Assembly (NCBI RefSeq): GCF_003751305.1
Contig: NZ_RJKV01000002.1
Coordinates: 1,426,001-1,490,000, forward strand
DNA: 64,000 nt
Direction: 5' to 3'
Source of the DNA: Stenotrophomonas rhizophila
GTDB taxonomy: Bacteria > Pseudomonadota > Gammaproteobacteria > Xanthomonadales > Xanthomonadaceae
Shown here: in pieces, positions 36,441 through 44,304 of the stretch
How the letters are laid out: the number at the start of each line of letters is the position of its first letter
Numbering within the stretch: the stretch's first letter is position 1
Notes under the pieces: model-generated
Told to the model about the DNA's origin: nothing
Seen by the model: the letters and a program-made list of their open reading frames with translations, nothing else
Database searches by the model: none
Made by a program: the position numbers and the translations under genes

Positions 36441-37325
36441 TTACTTGCCGCGCGGCAGTTCAACCCGGCCGCGTACGTTGCTGTGGCGGATATCGCCGCT
36501 GCCGCTGTTGGCCACGCGCAGGTCGCCGCCGACATCGCGGACGGTGACATCGCCCGATCCATGACGGCCCACGGTGACGCTGCCGCCGATATCGCGCAGG
36601 TCGGTGTCGCCGGAGCCGACGGTACCGACGCGCACGTCGCCCTTGGCTTTGCGCACATCGGTATCACCGGAGCCGACCACGCCGATCTCGACGTTGCCAC
36701 CGACGGTGTCCAGCTCGAAGTCGCCCGAGCCGATCGTGCCGACCTTGGCGTCCCCGCGGATGTTGCGGGCCTTGAAATCGCCGGAACCGACCGAGAGCAG
36801 GTTCAGCGCACCGGCACCGTCGAGGATGACATCGCCCGAGCCGACCGCTGCGGTCACCAGGCCGTTGATCTCCTGAAGCTTGATGTCACCCGAGCCGACG
36901 TCTGCGCTCAGCGAGTGCGCACCGGTGACGCTGGCATCGCCCGAGCCGACCTTGAGCTGGACCAGGATCGAGTCCGGTACGGTGCCGCGCATGTCCAGGT
37001 AGGCATAACTGCTGCCGCTGACGGTGAGTGTGTTGCGGGCGTCGCGCTGCAGGCGGACGACGAGCTTGTCGCCGACCTTCTGCTGGGTCACGGTCAGTTC
37101 GCGCAGCCAATCCGCATTGGAGGCGCAGGCGCGCCCCCCGAGCTGGGCCGCGCCCGGGCCAGCCTGCAGCACCAGATCGTGCTGGTTCACTTCGAACACC
37201 ACCGCCTTGGCGCCGGCCAGGTCGAGCTTCAGGTCACGGGCTTCGTTGAACTTGCACTGGGGCTCATTGGCGAGCGCGGTCAGCGGCAGCAACAGCAGGG
37301 AAGCAACGGCGAGCGTGCGGATCAT
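36441..37325 (-). CDS. DUF2807 (GIN-domain) exported beta-helix protein
   Basis: 294 residues. Signal peptide at 1-19. From about residue 125 onward the chain is a ladder of nine GSGD repeats spaced about 15-20 residues apart (VGSGDIKL, VGSGDVIL, IGSGDFEL, VGSGDTDV and so on). This is typical of the parallel beta-solenoid in DUF2807 putative auto-transporter adhesin head domains. N-terminal domain (20-120) has two Cys that may form a disulfide. Role unknown; the location implies export to the periplasm or cell surface. Lies 27 nt after the ABC permease gene. Confidence 0.85.
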   Translation of the reverse strand: MIRTLAVASLLLLPLTALANEPQCKFNEARDLKLDLAGAKAVVFEVNQHDLVLQAGPGAAQLGGRACASNADWLRELTVTQQKVGDKLVVRLQRDARNTLTVSGSSYAYLDMRGTVPDSILVQLKVGSGDASVTGAHSLSADVGSGDIKLQEINGLVTAAVGSGDVILDGAGALNLLSVGSGDFKARNIRGDAKVGTIGSGDFELDTVGGNVEIGVVGSGDTDVRKAKGDVRVGTVGSGDTDLRDIGGSVTVGRHGSGDVTVRDVGGDLRVANSGSGDIRHSNVRGRVELPRGK

Positions 37326-37352
37326 GGGTGGTTCCTCGATGAAGGGCAGGGA

Positions 37353-38384
37353 TCAGATTTCGCCGGCGCGGCGGCGCAGGCGGATGGCCAGGAACAGGAA
37401 CACCACGCCGACGGCGGCACCAATCCACAGTTCCGGCATCGCGAAGGCAGCCAGCTGATGGCTCGGGCCCAGCTCATTGACCAGGTTGTCCATGTTGCCG
37501 CCGTTACCGCTGAACATCGATTCGCCGCGGTAGAACTGGTCGGTGGCCGGTACCGCGCTGAGAAGCAGGCGGCCGACGATGTGCTTCCAGAACCAGCCAC
37601 CGGTCAGGTCGAACAGGGTCATGACCTTGGTGGTGCTGACGATGATGCCGGCGAACAGCGGCAGCATGACGGCCCACAGGAACGGCTTGGTTTTGGCCCA
37701 CGCCGAGCACAGCAGCAGCCAGCCGACGGTCGGCAACGCCCAGAGCAGGTAGACCGGAATCCAGGACAGATGGCCGGCGATGATGGTCAGCGGGCTGGCC
37801 GGTCCCCAGATCAACATCATCGGGTCGCCGCCGTGGGCGATCACCACGATGGAGATCATCACCAGGAAGCCGAACATGGTCAGGGCCGAGGCGATCACCG
37901 CGATGATCGGGGCGATCAACAACGCGCTCAGCGCCTTGGACAGGACCGTGGACGTATCCGACAGCGGCAGCGACTTCCAGAACAGGATGCTGCGGTCGCG
38001 ACGGTCGTCGTACAGGGCGCCCAGGCAGTAGAAGAACACCACGAAGGCCAGCACGATCAGCGGCCAGCCCGAGCTCAGGATCAGGGTCAGATCCAGGCCA
38101 TTGGCCAGGTCCTGCAGGTTCTTGGCATCGAGCTTGCTGGTCAGCAGGCTCAGGTCCAGGCCGTTGATGCTGACGTTTTCGTCGTTGAGGTGGATGCCGC
38201 CGCTCTTGACCGCACGGTGCATGGCGACCAGGCCGAACACGATGCCGAGCAGGCTCATCACCAGCGAGATGCCACCGGCGATCACCGGCGCATACAGGAA
38301 CCCGCCGCGGTTTTCCCAGTACTCACGCTTGAGCAGCCACTTGAACGCGCTGGCCTTGCTGATGGGGTGGTTGACGGTGTTCAT
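37353..38384 (-). CDS. ABC transporter permease (YtrA operon)
   Basis: 343 residues. A cytoplasmic N-terminus (SKASAFKWLLKREYWENRGG) resembles ABC-2 type permeases. Six hydrophobic segments: about 33-55, 105-125, 145-175, 180-200, 215-260 (two) and 315-335. A large extracytoplasmic loop follows the first helix. The ATG overlaps the stop of the ATPase gene by 4 nt (ATGA), so the two are coupled. Together they form an ABC-2-like system whose substrate is unknown. In Xanthomonas the homologous set is regulated by YtrA. Confidence 0.88.
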   Translation of the reverse strand: MNTVNHPISKASAFKWLLKREYWENRGGFLYAPVIAGGISLVMSLLGIVFGLVAMHRAVKSGGIHLNDENVSINGLDLSLLTSKLDAKNLQDLANGLDLTLILSSGWPLIVLAFVVFFYCLGALYDDRRDRSILFWKSLPLSDTSTVLSKALSALLIAPIIAVIASALTMFGFLVMISIVVIAHGGDPMMLIWGPASPLTIIAGHLSWIPVYLLWALPTVGWLLLCSAWAKTKPFLWAVMLPLFAGIIVSTTKVMTLFDLTGGWFWKHIVGRLLLSAVPATDQFYRGESMFSGNGGNMDNLVNELGPSHQLAAFAMPELWIGAAVGVVFLFLAIRLRRRAGEI

Positions 38385-39256
38385 GCGTAGGTTCCCTTCA
38401 TGATGGCCACGAACAGATCCGCCAGCCCGGGGCTGCGGATTTCGCCCAGGGGCGTGAGCTGGGCGCGTGGCACCCCGTCGAACAGCAGGACGGTCTTGCC
38501 GAAGGGCAGGGCGCGTTCATCGATCGGCTTGAGCGCGCGTGCGGCCTCCACGGCGTCGGCCGGGACCAGCACTTCGGTATAGCGTTCGCCGATGTCTTCC
38601 ATGTCGGTGGTGAGCACGATGCGGCCATCACGGATGAACATCACATCGGTGAGGATGTGTTCGATCTCTTCCACCTGGTGGGTGGTGACGATGATGGTCT
38701 TCTGCTCATCGAAGTAGTCCTCCAGTAGACGCTGGTAGAACTCCTTGCGGTACAGGATGTCCAGGCCCAGGGTCGGCTCGTCCAGCACCAGCACCTTGGC
38801 GTCGATGGCCATCACCAGGGCCAGGTGCAGCTGCACGATCATGCCCTTGGACAGTTCGCGCACGCGCTGCTTGGGATGCAGCTTGGTGGAGGCCAGGAAG
38901 CGCTCGCAGCGCGCACGGTCGAAACGCGGATGGGTGCCGGCGACGAAGTCGATCGCCTCGCGCACCTTCATCCAGCGCGGCAGCACCGCCACGTCGGCGA
39001 TGAAGCACACCTCGTTCATCAGCGCGTTGCGCTGCTCGGTCGGGTCCAGCCCGAGTACGCGCAGTTCGCCTTCCACCGAGGTCAGGCCGAGCAGCGCCTT
39101 GAGCAGGGTGGTCTTGCCGGCGCCGTTGGGGCCGATCAGGCCGGTGATGCGGCCGGGCGCGATCGTGAAGCTGGTGTTGTCCAGCGCCACGGTCTGTTTA
39201 TAGGCCTTGCGCAGGCCTCGAGCGGAAATGACGACATCACTTGCAACGGCATTCAT
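38381..39256 (-). CDS. ABC transporter ATP-binding protein (YtrA operon)
   Basis: 291 residues from the ATG at 39256. Walker A GPNGAGKTTLL (about 41-51). The signature region reads LSKGMIVQLHLALVMA, a variant of LSGGQ in which the second Gly is Met. Walker B is VLVLDEPTLGLD and the H-loop VTTHQVEEIEH. A C-terminal extension (about 220-290) ends the chain. Start and stop overlap both neighbours by 4 nt (ATGA), giving a gapless repressor-ATPase-permease order. Confidence 0.93.
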   Translation of the reverse strand: MNAVASDVVISARGLRKAYKQTVALDNTSFTIAPGRITGLIGPNGAGKTTLLKALLGLTSVEGELRVLGLDPTEQRNALMNEVCFIADVAVLPRWMKVREAIDFVAGTHPRFDRARCERFLASTKLHPKQRVRELSKGMIVQLHLALVMAIDAKVLVLDEPTLGLDILYRKEFYQRLLEDYFDEQKTIIVTTHQVEEIEHILTDVMFIRDGRIVLTTDMEDIGERYTEVLVPADAVEAARALKPIDERALPFGKTVLLFDGVPRAQLTPLGEIRSPGLADLFVAIMKGTYA

Positions 39257-39615
39257 GAGGATTTCCCCTGGGGCAGCAATTCGTCGAGGTTCAGGCCCAG
39301 GCGCTGGATGCGCTCCAGCACCAGTGGCCATTCTTCATTGAGGAAGCGGTCGCGCTCGCTGCTGCGCAGCTGCGTGGCCGCTTCTTCGGTCATGAACATG
39401 CCCAGGCCGCGGCGCTTCTCGACCAGGCCTTCATCAGCCAGTTCCTGGTAGGCGCGCGATACGGTGATGGGGTTGAGCTGGTACTCGGCGGCAACCTGCC
39501 GGACCGAGGGCAGGGCGTCGCCAGGCTTGATGATGCCGTCAAGCATCATGGCGATCACGCGCTCCTTCAGCTGGCGGTAGATCGGAGCACCATCGCTCCA
39601 TTGAATATCGCTCAT
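39253..39615 (-). CDS. GntR-family transcriptional regulator, YtrA subfamily
   Basis: 120 residues. Winged helix-turn-helix (about 8-75) opening with APIYRQLKERVIAMMLDG; PSVRQVAAEYQLNPITVSRAYQEL is the recognition region. The short C-terminal dimerisation helix pair (about 85-120) replaces a large effector domain, as in the YtrA subfamily. Likely represses its own operon through the GGTG-N16-CACC palindrome at 39899-39922. Xanthomonas YtrA/HpaR1-type proteins act this way and influence virulence. Overlaps the ATPase gene by 4 nt. Confidence 0.93.
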   Translation of the reverse strand: MSDIQWSDGAPIYRQLKERVIAMMLDGIIKPGDALPSVRQVAAEYQLNPITVSRAYQELADEGLVEKRRGLGMFMTEEAATQLRSSERDRFLNEEWPLVLERIQRLGLNLDELLPQGKSS

Positions 39616-39617
39616 GG

Positions 39618-39875
39618 TCAGCTCCGTGGGTTCAGCGACTGCGCGAATGAGAAGTAAGGCATGGACAGGGAGCTGTGCAGCCGGCGGGGGGGCGTGGGGG
39701 CGCCGTTGGCGGTCCCTGCCTCGATGACGCCTGCGTCCTGCGGGCCTTCAAACATATCGGTGCTGGCGGCAGGGCTGCCAGCGTCACCGGACGGGAGGCC
39801 GAACCAGCCAAGCAGCAGCAACGCCGAAGCGGCGGTGATGGCGGTGGCGGAATGGCGGTGGCGCATGCGGTTCAT
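39618..39875 (-). CDS. Small protein preceding the GntR gene, unknown
   Basis: 85 residues. ATG at 39875 with GGGGAAG just upstream. A basic start is followed by one hydrophobic segment (about 11-28, ITAASALLLLGWFG), then a Pro/Ser/Gly-rich part. This looks like a signal-anchored or secreted small protein. The stop is 2 nt from the GntR start, so it would be the leader gene of the operon. The composition is weak, so coding status is probable rather than certain. No family recognised. Confidence 0.6.
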   Translation of the reverse strand: MNRMRHRHSATAITAASALLLLGWFGLPSGDAGSPAASTDMFEGPQDAGVIEAGTANGAPTPPRRLHSSLSMPYFSFAQSLNPRS

Positions 39876-39898
39876 GGGCTTCCCCTGTCTAGGTGACT

Positions 39899-39939
39899 GG
39901 TGTTGTATGCAACTATAACACCGGCACGCCCAAGGTCAA
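39899..39939 (-). promoter_or_regulatory. YtrA operator overlapping the operon promoter
   Basis: The palindrome GGTG-N16-CACC spans 39899-39922, with half-sites GGTGTTGTA and TATAACACC differing at one position. On the minus strand TTGACC (39939-39934), 16 nt, then TATAGT (39917-39912) form a good sigma70 promoter whose -10 lies inside the palindrome. The predicted start is about 30 nt before the ATG at 39875. The motif matches the one reported for Xanthomonas YtrA, as I recall it. Confidence 0.78.
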
Positions 39940-40291
39940 CAGGGTGGCGTACCCAACTGATGGCAGGGGGCGTATGACAGGCATGCGTTGGTCGTAACGT
40001 ATTGAATTTAAATGGATAGGTGTCTGCGTGGGCGGACGTTTTCCGCCAGCGCACATTCATTGATGTCAATGGTATGGCAAGCCATGGGCGCATTCAGGCG
40101 ATCCTCGCAGGATCCGTGTCACCGCGCTGACACGGCCAGAAGCGGCAAAGCGGCCCCTGAACACGGGGCCCTCCAGTGGACCGGCCCACGGCCATCCGGC
40201 GGCAAAAAGGGCGGTGATATAGTGCCGCCTCAGTCTTGGCGGCCCTTGCCAGGCCGGTTGAGCCCCCGTTTTCCCACCTTGGAGTGTCGCG
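39940..40291 (+). promoter_or_regulatory. Dyad-rich intergenic region upstream of the peroxidase gene
   Basis: About 350 nt without a gene. It holds a perfect 8-bp inverted repeat CCGTGTCA-N6-TGACACGG (40114-40135), a CATTGA-TG-TCAATG dyad (40058-40071) and an imperfect hairpin around 40027-40054. An extended -10, TG-A-TATAGT, lies at 40215-40223, flanked by GGCGGCA (40198-40204) and TGCCGCC (40223-40229). The last is the probable peroxidase promoter, about 60 nt from the ATG. An AT-rich stretch at 40000-40015 stands out from the GC-rich background. Confidence 0.55.
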
Positions 40292-40891
40292 ATGCATTAC
40301 GTGTCTTTGTTGTCCCCCGTCCGTCGCGACCTTGCCCGGCGCGGGTCGTTGTTGCTGCTGGCCGTCGGCCTGCTGGCTGGCGCGTCGGCCCAGGCGACCG
40401 ACCTGCTGGATGTGAGCTACCGCCCACTGGCGGGCAAGGGTGAGGTCAATCTGGCCAAGCAGTACGGTGGCAAGGTGCTGTTGGTGGTCAATACGGCCAG
40501 CAAGTGCGGTTTCACCCCGCAGTACGAAGGCCTGGAAGCCCTGCAGCGCAAGTACAGCGCACGCGGGTTCTCGGTGCTGGGCTTCCCGTCCAATGACTTC
40601 AAGGGCCAGGAGCCGGGCGACGAGGCACAGATCCAGGAGTTCTGCACGCTGACCTACGGCGTGAAGTTCCCGATGTTCCAGAAGGTGGTGGTCACCGGGC
40701 CGGAAGCGACGCTGCTGTATCGCAGTCTGGCCACCGCTACGGGTGTATCGCCGGGCTGGAACTTCCACAAGTATCTGATCAGTCGCGATGGCCGGGTGGT
40801 GGCACAGTTCCCGAGCAAGGTCACGCCGGACGATCCGAAGCTGGTCGCGGCGATCGAACGTGAACTCTCTGTCACCGCCAACAAGCGCTGA
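40292..40891 (+). CDS. Secreted glutathione peroxidase-family protein
   Basis: 199 residues. Signal peptide (about 1-36, with RRDLARRGS then a hydrophobic core and ASAQA), so it is exported. Thioredoxin-fold peroxidase with the active-site Cys72 in NTASKCGFTPQY, the conserved SNDFKGQEPG segment and WNFHKYLI. This resembles BtuE/Gpx types that use thioredoxin rather than glutathione. Periplasmic localisation is unusual for this family, whose members are mostly cytoplasmic. TTGGAG precedes the ATG. It begins a plus-strand run followed by the FKBP gene 84 nt away. Confidence 0.9.
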   Translation: MHYVSLLSPVRRDLARRGSLLLLAVGLLAGASAQATDLLDVSYRPLAGKGEVNLAKQYGGKVLLVVNTASKCGFTPQYEGLEALQRKYSARGFSVLGFPSNDFKGQEPGDEAQIQEFCTLTYGVKFPMFQKVVVTGPEATLLYRSLATATGVSPGWNFHKYLISRDGRVVAQFPSKVTPDDPKLVAAIERELSVTANKR

Positions 40892-40975
40892 CGATATCGA
40901 CATCTCGGACGCGCGTGCGACAATGGTTGCTTTCGCGCCGACGTCGGCGTCCAGTCACTTCCAGGAATGCAGCGA

Positions 40976-41956
40976 ATGAAGATGGGAATGCGCGGCGCCG
41001 CGGCGTCGGTTCTGATTCTGGCGATGGGTGCCACCGGTACCGCGATGTCGCAACAACCAGCCGCCCGCGCGGCTGTCAAGGAGACTTCCACTTTGAACAC
41101 CCAACGCGAAAAGCTTGGCTACGCCATCGGTATCGATGTCGCCAATTCGTTCGGTCCGATTTCCAGCGAGATCGACCTGGCCGCCCTGCGCCGCGGTGTG
41201 ACCAACGCTTTTGAAGGCAAGCAGCCGTTGATCAGCCAGGAAGAAGCGCAGAAGACCGACGCTGCCCTGCGCCAGGCCGTGATGGCCAAGAACGGCCAGC
41301 CGGTCCCGGGTGTTGCGCCGGGCACTGCCCCGCCGAAGGTGGACCGTGAAAAGGTCGGCCTCATGCTGGGCAGCTTCGCCGTGGGCCCGTCGCTGGCGCC
41401 GCTGAAGGACGATCTGGACCTGGACGCGCTGTTCGACGCGGTCAGCACCACGTTCAACAATGGCACCCCGAAGATGACCGCCGAGCAGGCCAAGGCCACG
41501 CTGGAAGGCTTCATGAAGGGCAAGCAGGCTGAGATGGAGGCCAAGGCTTCCGCGCAGGGCGATACCAACCGCGTGGAAGGCAACAACTTCCTGGCCAAGA
41601 ACAAGACCGTGCCGGGCGTGGTGACCACCGCGTCGGGCCTGCAGTACCAGGTGCTGCGTCCGGGTTCGGGCGAGCGCCCGATGCCGACCAGCAAGGTGCG
41701 TGTGAACTACGAAGGCAAGCTGCTCGACGGCACCGTCTTCGACAGCAGCTACCAGCGCGGCCAGCCGATCGAGTTTGGTCTGGACCAGGTGATCAAGGGC
41801 TGGTCGGAAGGCGTCTCGCTGATGCCCACCGGTTCCAAGTACCGCTTCTGGATCCCCGGCGAGCTGGCGTACGGCCCGCAGGGCACCCCGGGTGGTCCGA
41901 TCGGTCCGAACGCGACGCTGACGTTCGACGTCGAGCTGCTGAACGTTCTGCCGTAA
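40976..41956 (+). CDS. FKBP-type peptidyl-prolyl isomerase, Mip-like, with duplicated N-domain
   Basis: 326 residues from the ATG at 40976 (a start 9 nt upstream is possible). Signal peptide at about 1-25. Two tandem N-terminal FKBP_N-type helical repeats follow, at about 39-100 ([15 protein letters not shown]...) and 118-190 ([15 protein letters not shown]...). The C-terminal FKBP domain (about 215-325) contains [34 protein letters not shown] and the LAYGPQG loop. A periplasmic or outer-membrane folding catalyst, dimerising through the N-region in Mip proteins. The doubled N-domain is the odd feature. Confidence 0.92.
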   Translation: MKMGMRGAAASVLILAMGATGTAMSQQPAARAAVKETSTLNTQREKLGYAIGIDVANSFGPISSEIDLAALRRGVTNAFEGKQPLISQEEAQKTDAALRQAVMAKNGQPVPGVAPGTAPPKVDREKVGLMLGSFAVGPSLAPLKDDLDLDALFDAVSTTFNNGTPKMTAEQAKATLEGFMKGKQAEMEAKASAQGDTNRVEGNNFLAKNKTVPGVVTTASGLQYQVLRPGSGERPMPTSKVRVNYEGKLLDGTVFDSSYQRGQPIEFGLDQVIKGWSEGVSLMPTGSKYRFWIPGELAYGPQGTPGGPIGPNATLTFDVELLNVLP

Positions 41957-41978
41957 CGGATCTGGAGCACTACCGCCC

Positions 41979-43328
41979 ATGCGCGTTGCGATTTTCGGTA
42001 CCGGCTACGTCGGTCTTGTCACGGGTACCTGCCTGGCCGAGGTTGGCCACCAGGTGATCTGTGTCGATATCGACCAGGCCAAGGTCGACGGCCTCAACAA
42101 CGGGATCGTCCCGATCTATGAGCCCGGCCTGGAACCGATGGTCAAGGCCAACCACGATGCGTCGCGGTTGACCTTCACCTCCGACGCCGCCGCCGCGATC
42201 GCGCATGGCCAGGTGATCTTCATTGCCGTGGGCACGCCACCGGACGAGGACGGCAGTGCCGACCTGCAGTACGTGCTGGCCGTGGCCCGCACCATCGGCC
42301 GGCACATCACCGTGCCGGTGGTGGTGGTGAACAAATCGACCGTGCCGGTAGGCACGGCCGACAAAGTCCGTGAGGCCATCGCACAGGTGCTGGCCGAGCG
42401 CGGCGTGGAGATCGCGTTCGACGTGGTCTCCAACCCCGAATTCCTCAAGGAAGGTGACGCGGTCGCCGACTGCATGCGGCCGGACCGCATCGTGGTGGGC
42501 GCGTCCAATCCCGAATCGGTCGCGCTGATGCGCCGCCTGTATGCGCCGTTCAACCGCAACCACGACCGCGTGGTGGAAATGGACGTGCGCTCGGCGGAGC
42601 TGACCAAGTACGCGGCCAACGCAATGCTGGCGACCAAGATTTCGTTCATGAACGAAATCGCCAACATCGCCGAGAAGGTCGGTGCCGATATCGAGCAGGT
42701 CCGTCAGGGCATCGGCTCGGATCCGCGCATCGGCTGGCACTTCATCTATCCCGGCGCCGGCTACGGTGGCTCGTGCTTCCCCAAGGATGTGCAGGCGCTG
42801 GCCCGGACCGCGCAACAGCACGGCCATGAGCCGAAGCTGCTCAATGCGGTAGAAGCCGTCAACGAGCATCAGAAGGGGCATCTGTACGCCCTGATCCAGC
42901 GCCACTACGATCGTGGCGAGGACGAAGGCGTGCGCGGCAAGACGTTTGCCGTGTGGGGCCTGGCGTTCAAGCCCAACACCGATGACATGCGTGAAGCCTC
43001 CAGCCGCCGCCTGCTGGCGCAGCTCTGGGAGGCCGGTGCGCACGTGCGTGCCTATGATCCGGAAGCGACCGAAGAAGCGCGCCGCATTTTTGGCGAGCGC
43101 GATGATCTGGTGTTCTGCGACAACGCTTACGACGCGCTCGAGGGCGCCGATGCGCTGGTCGTGGTGACCGAATGGAAGCAGTTCCGCAGCCCGGATTTCG
43201 TCCGCCTGCGCGAGAGGCTCAACGATGCGGTCGTCTTTGACGGCCGCAATCTGTACGACCCGCAGGACATCGAAGCCGCGGGCCTGGCTTACTACGGCAT
43301 CGGCCGGGGACGTTCGTTGAATGCATGA
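41979..43328 (+). CDS. ugd: UDP-glucose 6-dehydrogenase
   Basis: 449 residues. NAD-binding [14 protein letters not shown] at 7-20, central dimerisation helix, and catalytic Cys266 in YGGSCFPKD. Oxidises UDP-glucose to UDP-glucuronate for surface polysaccharide or LPS modification. 22 nt after the FKBP gene and overlapping slyX by 8 nt. The nearby O-acyltransferase gene fits a surface-glycan theme. Confidence 0.96.
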   Translation: MRVAIFGTGYVGLVTGTCLAEVGHQVICVDIDQAKVDGLNNGIVPIYEPGLEPMVKANHDASRLTFTSDAAAAIAHGQVIFIAVGTPPDEDGSADLQYVLAVARTIGRHITVPVVVVNKSTVPVGTADKVREAIAQVLAERGVEIAFDVVSNPEFLKEGDAVADCMRPDRIVVGASNPESVALMRRLYAPFNRNHDRVVEMDVRSAELTKYAANAMLATKISFMNEIANIAEKVGADIEQVRQGIGSDPRIGWHFIYPGAGYGGSCFPKDVQALARTAQQHGHEPKLLNAVEAVNEHQKGHLYALIQRHYDRGEDEGVRGKTFAVWGLAFKPNTDDMREASSRRLLAQLWEAGAHVRAYDPEATEEARRIFGERDDLVFCDNAYDALEGADALVVVTEWKQFRSPDFVRLRERLNDAVVFDGRNLYDPQDIEAAGLAYYGIGRGRSLNA

Positions 43329-43560
43329 GTCCACACCCTCCGAGCGCGAACAGGCACTGGAAGCACGCCTGATCGAGCTGGAAATGCGCGTCTCCTTCCA
43401 GGAGCAGGCGCTGGCCGAACTGAGTGAGGCGCTGGCCGATGCGCGCATGGAAGGCAACCGCAATGCCGACCTGACCCGCATCCTGCTTGAAGACCTCGGC
43501 AAGGTCCGCACCGCGTTGTATTCCGATTCGGCCGAAGAGCCGCCGCCTCCGCATTACTGA
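43321..43560 (+). CDS. slyX: SlyX family protein
   Basis: 79 residues. A predicted coiled coil runs through most of the chain ([26 protein letters not shown]), and the C-terminus ends in PPPPHY, the hallmark of SlyX. Function unknown. The ATG at 43321 overlaps the ugd stop by 8 nt, so it is translationally coupled. In E. coli slyX lies in another context. Confidence 0.92.
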   Translation: MHESTPSEREQALEARLIELEMRVSFQEQALAELSEALADARMEGNRNADLTRILLEDLGKVRTALYSDSAEEPPPPHY

Positions 43561-43569
43561 TCTGACGTC

Positions 43570-44262
43570 ATGAGCGATACTCTCCGCGACCAGCTGCTGG
43601 GCCTTGGCTTCAAAGCCCCGGCCAAACCCGAACGAACCAACGACCGCAAGCCCGATCGTCGACCCGACGCGCGCCGCGATGGCCGCCCGGCCGGCAAGCC
43701 GCAGGGCGCACGCCCGGCCGGCAAGCCCGGTGAGGGCCAGCGCCCCGCCCGCGACGGCGACCGCCGGCCGCAGGGCAAGGGCCGCCCCGCTGGCGCCCGG
43801 CCGCCGCAGGGCGCACCGGGCAAGCCGCGCTCGCGCGAGGACATCGACCTCGCCAAGGCGTATGCGATCCGTGCGCAGAAGGAAAAAGACGACCGTATCG
43901 AGGCCGAGCGCCTGAAGCAGGAAGAAGCCCGTCTGCGTCGCGAAGCCAAGGCCAAGCTGGAGGTCCTGCTGGAAGGCAAGTCCCTCAACGCCGAAGCGGC
44001 CGACATCGCGCGCCACTTCCCGTACGGCGGCAAGATCAAGCGTATCTACGTCACCGCCGACCAGCTCAAGGCACTCAATGCCGGCGAGCTCGGCGTGCTG
44101 CAGCAGAACGGCCGCTATGTGCTGGTGACTGCTGCGGTGCTCGCCGAAGCTGAAGCGGTGTTCGCACCGTCGGTGGCGCTGAAAGTCGATCCGGATGCGC
44201 CAGCCGGGGACGATCCGTACGCCGACCCGCAGTACCAGGTGCCCGACGACCTGGTCTGGTGA
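43570..44262 (+). CDS. DUF2058 (YaiL-like) protein
   Basis: 230 residues. Starts SDTLRDQLLGLGFKAPAKPE, typical of DUF2058. A long disordered segment rich in Arg, Pro, Gly and Lys (about 20-95) and a charged helix (about 95-140) precede the core, with LNAEAADIARHFPYGGKIKRIYVTADQLKAL at about 140-170. The family was annotated as nucleoprotein/polynucleotide-associated; the basic disordered part fits RNA or DNA contact. Lies 9 nt after slyX. Confidence 0.88.
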   Translation: MSDTLRDQLLGLGFKAPAKPERTNDRKPDRRPDARRDGRPAGKPQGARPAGKPGEGQRPARDGDRRPQGKGRPAGARPPQGAPGKPRSREDIDLAKAYAIRAQKEKDDRIEAERLKQEEARLRREAKAKLEVLLEGKSLNAEAADIARHFPYGGKIKRIYVTADQLKALNAGELGVLQQNGRYVLVTAAVLAEAEAVFAPSVALKVDPDAPAGDDPYADPQYQVPDDLVW

Positions 44263-44270
44263 TTCCGCCG

Positions 44271-44291
44271 GGATCGCGGCCCACGCGATCC
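44271..44291 (+). other. Intercistronic hairpin before the O-acyltransferase gene
   Basis: Perfect 8-bp stem GGATCGCG/CGCGATCC with a 5-nt loop, 8 nt after the DUF2058 stop and 13 nt before the next start codon. No T run follows. It may reduce read-through or affect initiation of the next gene. Confidence 0.45.
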
Positions 44292-44304
44292 TGCTTCTGC
44301 AGGG

